From an uncultured Prevotella sp. (lineage in GTDB: Bacteria > Bacteroidota > Bacteroidia > Bacteroidales > Bacteroidaceae): a stretch of DNA of 9,173 nt. Under the pieces are notes generated by a model, which had not been told where the DNA came from, did not search any database, and was given only the letters and a program-made list of their open reading frames with translations. The DNA is taken from NCBI GenBank assembly GCA_937877595.1, contig CALFIY010000034.1, positions 1 to 9,173 on the forward strand, read 5' to 3'. Position numbers and translations under genes: made by a program. Below, in pieces: positions 6,901-9,173 of the stretch (positions are counted from its first letter, which is position 1; every line of letters starts with the position of its first letter).

Positions 6901-7576
6901 TGGCATAGCAGCGGTCGGTATTGTCGACGGTTGATTCAATCTTAAGTTTTGCTATGTCCTTGGTCAGACCGCCCACAGATCCCATTATAGTCTTTACCTC
7001 CGTTGTGCCCTTGCTGAACAGCATCGTCACACCGCCGCGTGCCGTGATGGTGACAGATATGTGGGGATTGCCGGTGGCCGTGTATGGCTTGCCATTGCCG
7101 CCGAAGCCGTTGTTAACCTGCAGGCCGAAAGCCTCGAAACTAGGAACGTCTTGCTCGCCTATAGTGACCTGTGTCACCTTGCAGTCCTTGGGATTGTACA
7201 CATAACTGGCGATGGTCTTGCCGTCACTGTTGAGCAGCGTCACGGTAGTGGTTTTGCCGCTGGAATAGTAGCCGTGCAGGGCATCCCATTCGGCTGTCAC
7301 CATGCCGTCGCCTACGGCCACGGGATGTCCTTCGGTGCTGATGGTACCTTCGGCAGTGGCGTTGCATATAGCCAGCACGGGGCCGAAGCCGGCCAGATTT
7401 GAGTTGTATACACATGGCGTGCCGGCAGTGATGGATGTCGCCGTCGTGGCTCCGAAGATGTTACTTTCGCCAGAGAAGTCCTCGGTCAGTACTGTGCTCT
7501 GTGCGCTGACTGTCATGGCAGTCGTCAATAGCATGAGCGTGAGCAGTGCAGTTTTAAGCAGTCTTTGGTTTTGCAT
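3911..7576 (-). CDS. Large secreted multidomain SGNH/CE12-like carbohydrate acetylesterase
   Basis: This 1221-residue secreted protein probably deacetylates plant polysaccharide such as rhamnogalacturonan. It starts with a Sec signal peptide (MQNQRLLKTALLTLMLLTTA, cleavage near VSAQS). Regions in order: a beta-sandwich (~28-235); an Ig-like domain (~245-367); a LamG/concanavalin-like binding domain (~380-592); two Ig/BIG-like domains (~595-690 and ~692-795); a galactose-binding-like domain (~796-932) starting FDFGFADDDAVAEGFTLV, as found before Bacteroidetes CE12 catalytic domains; and the SGNH domain (~940-1155). Catalytic blocks visible are GDST (Ser949), NNGAGGRN (Gly983/984), GNNG (Asn1014) and DHNH (Asp1134, His1137). 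The C-terminus (IYNLSGQRLG ... GGKKVFVK) resembles the sorting tail common in Prevotella secreted proteins, suggesting type IX secretion or surface anchoring. The third block differs from the usual GHND. It is first in an operon with the CE7-like esterase. The exact substrate is inference; the SGNH call is firm. Confidence 0.88.
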   Translation of the reverse strand: MQNQRLLKTALLTLMLLTTAMTVSAQSTVLTEDFSGESNIFGATTATSITAGTPCVYNSNLAGFGPVLAICNATAEGTISTEGHPVAVGDGMVTAEWDALHGYYSSGKTTTVTLLNSDGKTIASYVYNPKDCKVTQVTIGEQDVPSFEAFGLQVNNGFGGNGKPYTATGNPHISVTITARGGVTMLFSKGTTEVKTIMGSVGGLTKDIAKLKIESTVDNTDRCYAIDNIKVSTDVMEQDPNYVEGIASVVLTGAERLTFGPSPDEAFSNPYTVNITGTDGTTITEETISDKVTDFNVVWDIEGFKTQNDTEGQYCDSYGAFSVNNSGEVATTFDLRDVPMNFFGRLSATVTYNGETYKAEKYVVAQGNLSTPVGYILPLGGYPSKISDYPDALLGYKLTEETYGSASDLIVGGWCVAGSDSHNAQLLGDSNGTKYVRLTAATVKKSHVMTQTIDMPAGQLVFKTRLRFNNAGAVVTLTGGYPFWSSSRYTCPVSLNYSGSTITLNGTTLTSGDSDAQFTSGTWYDVVISADKGSERCYALVYRTDGQLLATSGVLPWAETSSPNYFSIGMGNSNTGSVDMATYEAFSPQPATDSYSLTADKTTLSIPNKESAVLIASVSDSNGYAIIGQATWSVLEEDMQQSVVITPDATDSHKATVTLTETAEAGTATVQVSIGGMTKTIVLSLTSSAESIRFTQSTTSITIPMDADATATATFAAAHIDGEGNEFDTAVALAAYAKDGATPLSGVEGISFDSNSRLLSVTAAAQPTQIIIRATCNNSEGNMLTKDVKVNIHGMKFDFGFADDDAVAEGFTLVGQQTSYNDVNGYGLKSGSPAAGGTPSATNAASDYLEGAFQFDFNVQKGSFYTVEVTYQGVLSTGYVNSDLAGYELDSSSEMTTQSFTIPATLDVIDLHIAASDATSVARIAQITVTKQAQRQKRGKRVVHHIGDSTSANNGSWAYTLNKTQGNYPELAELCDFQNNGAGGRNLSTYYTQGKLASVLRDIYPGDVVMFGNNGTNGMGNSFEADVDYYLDAAEALGAQIIINTYTPHGAVSNYASGYNATTHTFDSYRKDSYDNIVRKVAEQRAQSDDAYIGFVEIGKNADAIFNAYTADYAANGYATADAAAQAIIQCFTDHNHYSNGSLACKLMLEGYSTTTTPGIVAQLVTLLGEKDPTAIVLPTVNTAQPKATEIYNLSGQRLGTSALSQRHGLLIVGGKKVFVK

Positions 7577-7648
7577 AATTGTATAAGTATTATGTGTTAT
7601 TTATATTTTATGTCAGTAAGTAGACGGATGTCTTAGTAGCAATCGCTG

Positions 7649-7656
7649 CAAATTTA
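7649..7656 (-). promoter_or_regulatory. -7 promoter element of the esterase operon
   Basis: The minus strand reads TAAATTTG, an exact TAnnTTTG match, 73 bp upstream of the ATG at 7576. A -33 TTTG at the expected 19-21 bp is not present, so initiation may need an activator. The predicted leader is about 65 nt, AT-rich and without a Shine-Dalgarno sequence. Confidence 0.55.
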
Positions 7657-7658
7657 TA

Positions 7659-7677
7659 TATAATTTCCGAAATTATA
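7659..7677. promoter_or_regulatory. 19-bp palindrome overlapping the esterase promoter (operator candidate)
   Basis: TATAATTTC and GAAATTATA form perfect 9-bp arms around a single C. The palindrome occupies the space between the -7 element (7649-7656) and the -33 position, where a bound dimeric regulator would control access of polymerase. AT-rich palindromes can arise by chance, so function is inferred from position only. Confidence 0.4.
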
Positions 7678-7814
7678 AGCCAGTTGAGATAAAAAACTGA
7701 AACAAATTGCCCCGAAAAGTTAGAAATCAAGGCCTCCATACGCTATATTCCTACCTTTTACGTGCTCTAAGTCACATTTTTTTTATATTTGGGTTGTCAA
7801 TATTAACCCTTTAA
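7678..7814. other. AT-rich intergenic stretch; possible IS110 left flank
   Basis: No gene is seen here. It contains an exact TAnnTTTG element (TATATTTG, 7784-7791, plus strand) without a good -33 partner. A short hairpin follows (GGGTT 7791-7795 with AACCC 7805-7809, 9-nt loop). Because the IS110-type reading frame starts right after it, this could be the remnant of the insertion sequence's left non-coding end, where IS110 elements encode their guide (bridge) RNA. No folded RNA could be confirmed by eye. Confidence 0.3.
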
Positions 7815-8096
7815 ATTCGTAGGTTTACGAGAACAGCATGTGGCCTTGACGTGCACAAGGGTAGTGTATTTCTTTGTATTTTGTGCGATACGGGCGAAAT
7901 TATTGAGAAAGTTTTCGGAGTCTTCGACCTTGATGCGGAGAAGGCGCAACAAGCGGAAGCATATAACCGACAACCGTCAACACATTACGAGATGCCCAAA
8001 CAAGATGCTGCCCCAGAAGCACAGGAACACAAAGATTTTCTGGATTTATCCAAACAAAATGGCCTTTCGCAAGCCTTGTGGAAGCAACTTTTTTAG
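7815..8096 (+). pseudogene. IS110-family transposase N-terminal remnant with unrelated tail
   Basis: The frame open from 7815 (after a stop at 7812-7814) reads TACGLDVHKGSVFLCILC and then GEIIEKVFGV. This matches the start of IS110-family DEDD transposases, in which GLDVHK carries the first catalytic aspartate (Asp12 counted from 7815). The expected continuation (the LTP segment, then the AMESTSIYW region with the glutamate) is missing. After 7922 the frame becomes an acidic, glutamine-rich sequence (FDLDAEKAQQAEAYN) that I do not recognise and stops at 8096. No ATG is present; only ATT (7815) or GTG (7851) starts are available. I interpret it as a decayed insertion sequence fragment of about 110 bp joined to other DNA. 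It cannot be an active transposase. Confidence 0.65.
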
Positions 8097-8126
8097 TAAT
8101 TGTGCATCTCATTAGAAAATTATTCG

Positions 8127-8134
8127 CATCTTTG
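8127..8134 (+). promoter_or_regulatory. -7 promoter element upstream of the TerB-like gene
   Basis: CATCTTTG is one base from TAnnTTTG. It is supported by comparison: the distance from this element to the ATG (48 nt) and the 20 bases before the ATG resemble those of the 8528 gene (16 of 20 identical). A TTG at 8100-8102 is a poor -33 match at 24 bp. Confidence 0.45.
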
Positions 8135-8182
8135 TGGTCAGGAATTGACAATACAGTACAAGGACACCTAAAACATAGAGAT

Positions 8183-8332
8183 ATGACGCGAGAACAGAGA
8201 ACGGCAATTGCTCGCATTATCAGCGACATGATCAAGGCTGATAACATCATCGAGGAGAGCGAGATCAGAGACATGAAGAAACTCATGGCTGAGTACTCTA
8301 TCACTCATCAGGAAATCCAACTGCGGTTGTGA
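8183..8332 (+). pseudogene. Truncated TerB-like protein, N-terminal part
   Basis: The 49 residues starting MTREQRTAIARIISDMIKAD resemble the first helices of the TerB/DjlA-N-like fold found in Bacteroidales proteins annotated as tellurite-resistance TerB family. The acidic metal-binding-type segment KADNIIEESEIRDMKKLM follows. Those proteins are much longer; here the frame stops after ITHQEIQLRL. In the next frame a short coding-like cysteine-rich end (NCGCECEDIPIVKYDKK) continues to a stop at 8370-8372, suggesting an internal deletion or frameshift. Starts upstream of the ATG (GTG at 8078) would cross the promoter and are unlikely. The role of the family in stress is known only loosely. As it stands the gene is probably broken, though a short functional peptide cannot be excluded. 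Confidence 0.55.
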
Positions 8333-8376
8333 ATGTGAGGACATCCCCATTGTGAAGTATGACAAGAAGTGATTAC

Positions 8377-8493
8377 CATCTCCCTCGGCAACGTTGCAGC
8401 GACAACAGTATAAATTTGACATCTTTGCATGGCAATGTTGCAGTTTTGATGTATGACCCAGATAATCTCCTATCTTTGCATACTAAAGTTGCC
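8377..8493 (+). repeat. Degenerate tandem promoter-like repeat, three units
   Basis: Three related blocks follow each other: CATCTCCCTC then GGCAACGTTGCAG (8377-8399), CATCTTTGCAT then GGCAATGTTGCAG (8420-8443), and TATCTTTGCAT then ACTAAAGTTGCC (8471-8493). The latter two repeat with a 51-bp period. The first contains a perfect palindrome GCAACGTTGC (8388-8397). The -7 element sharpens from first to last unit, and only the last is an exact TAnnTTTG. Confidence 0.65.
8445..8478 (+). promoter_or_regulatory. Promoter of the 85-residue gene and DUF1848 operon
   Basis: TTTG (8445-8448) and an exact TATCTTTG (8471-8478) are separated by 22 bp, slightly longer than usual. Transcription would start near 8485, leaving a ~43-nt leader ending CTAAAACTTAGAATT before the ATG at 8528. 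Confidence 0.6.
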
Positions 8494-8527
8494 AAAATTG
8501 ACTTAGAGACATCTAAAACTTAGAATT

Positions 8528-8785
8528 ATGATTGACGAGAAGAAAGTAATGCAATACAATGTAGAGATGGCGGGACATTTAAATGGTGCCGCACAATTTA
8601 TGGATGCTTTGTTTGGTGGCAGGTTCGTCACCAAGGAGCAAACTCGCGACATGGTAGATTATATGTTTGCTGGTACAAAACGCAATATCGAGAGTTGTCC
8701 TTTTGCTTCACAAGAAGAAAAAGATACAGAGATACGTCGTGGGGAATACCTACTAAATATGATTAAGCCACTGATTGGGTTGTAG
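8528..8785 (+). CDS. Hypothetical protein, 85 residues
   Basis: I do not recognise the family. The protein is soluble, mostly predicted helical, with an even charge balance, a single cysteine (Cys57 in IESCPFAS) and no signal peptide or membrane segment. A glycine-containing turn (LFGGRF, 28-33) separates two likely helical parts. The ATG is the first in frame, lies ~43 nt after the predicted transcription start and follows a leader shared with the TerB-like gene. The stop at 8783-8785 is 18 bp before the next start on the same strand, so it is very likely co-transcribed with the DUF1848 gene and may act with it. Confidence 0.75.
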   Translation: MIDEKKVMQYNVEMAGHLNGAAQFMDALFGGRFVTKEQTRDMVDYMFAGTKRNIESCPFASQEEKDTEIRRGEYLLNMIKPLIGL

Positions 8786-8803
8786 TATAATTGGGAATAG
8801 AGT

Positions 8804-9173
8804 ATGGCACAATGGCAGAAGATTCAGATTCAACGCGAGAATGGGGAAACTGTAGATGCGCAGGCTCCAATTATAGTCTCTGCGAGCAGGAGTACGGATA
8901 TTCCGGCCTTCTATGCCGATTGGTTTTTCCATCGGCTGAAGGTGGGCTATTCGGCCTGGACGAATCCGTTCAATGGGGTGAAGGGATATGTTTCATATAA
9001 GAACACCCGTTTCGTTGTGTTTTGGTCGAAAAATCCTCGTCCACTATTGCAGCATCTCGATTATCTGAAAGAACGGAATATCGGTTGCTATATCCAATAC
9101 ACCTTGAACGATTACGAGAAGGAGGGATTGGAACGAGGTGTGCGTCCTTTGGCAGAACGAATCGACACGTTCA
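8804..9173 (+). CDS. DUF1848 family protein (3' partial)
   Basis: The frame runs from ATG 8804 off the right edge (123 residues seen). The DUF1848 signature SASRSTDIPAFYADWFFHR (26-44) is clear, as is the VVFWSKNPRPLL strand (71-82) followed by YIQYTLNDY (96-104). Family members run to roughly 300 residues and usually carry cysteine clusters in the C-terminal half, suggesting an iron-sulfur centre. That part is outside the window, and function is unestablished. Residues 1-23 precede the family core. A weak GGGAATAGAG lies before the ATG. It is the second gene of the operon starting with the 85-residue ORF. Confidence 0.85.
   Translation, partial: MAQWQKIQIQRENGETVDAQAPIIVSASRSTDIPAFYADWFFHRLKVGYSAWTNPFNGVKGYVSYKNTRFVVFWSKNPRPLLQHLDYLKERNIGCYIQYTLNDYEKEGLERGVRPLAERIDTF

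Noticed and set aside
7900..8304. Minus-strand 134-codon frame across the IS110 remnant and TerB-like gene
   Set aside because: Composition is that of an antisense reading of the two plus-strand remnants, and no minus-strand promoter or known motif is visible.
8791..9000. Plus-strand 69-codon frame overlapping the DUF1848 start
   Set aside because: The frame starting at 8804 carries the unmistakable DUF1848 signature, so this one is an out-of-frame shadow.

Overview
The main part of the window (about nt 1200 to 7580) looks like a Bacteroidales chromosome, most likely Prevotella or a close relative. It has Bacteroidetes-type promoter elements (TTTG at -33 and TAnnTTTG at -7), genes with no clear Shine-Dalgarno sequence, a large secreted carbohydrate esterase ending in a Prevotella-style 'IYNLSGQR...GKKVFVK' tail, and roughly balanced GC. 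The first ~1.2 kb is visibly more AT-rich. It carries a metal-redox/transporter gene fusion of a kind more often seen in anaerobic Firmicutes-like bacteria. It is therefore either acquired DNA or a contig join; the sequence alone cannot decide.

Layout. (1) nt 1-694 (+): the 3' end of an in-frame chimera, an APC-family amino-acid permease fragment joined to the tail of a flavin-reductase/rubredoxin protein. (2) nt 695-973 (-): a convergent hypothetical ORF fragment whose stop codon directly abuts the stop of the chimera. (3) nt 962-1186 (+): a small lysine/alanine-rich ORF built from 21-bp tandem repeats that encode a heptad (KITTALA). (4) nt 1260-2300 (+): a family 2 glycosyltransferase with its own promoter, closed by a perfect 12-bp-stem hairpin at 2300-2331 that can terminate transcription in both directions. 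(5) nt 7576-2501 (-): a two-gene esterase operon. The first gene is a 1221-residue multidomain SGNH/CE12-like esterase. It is followed after 45 bp by a 454-residue CE7/AXE1-like acetyl esterase. Both have Sec signal peptides, and together they look like a deacetylation module for acetylated plant polysaccharide (pectin or xylan). The upstream region has a perfect -7 element next to a 19-bp palindrome. (6) nt 7577-8527: an AT-rich, gene-poor accessory stretch. It holds an IS110-family transposase N-terminal remnant fused to an unrelated tail, a truncated TerB-like gene, and a degenerate tandem array of promoter-like units. (7) nt 8528 to the end (+): an unrecognised 85-residue gene and, 18 bp later, the start of a DUF1848 protein that runs off the window.

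The best-supported biology is the esterase pair. The most unusual structures are the permease-rubredoxin chimera, the heptad-encoding 21-bp repeat, the remnants at 7815-8372 and the repeated promoter/leader cassettes at 8127-8530. No CRISPR array, tRNA or rRNA was seen. I did not find clear proof of a wholly new system.
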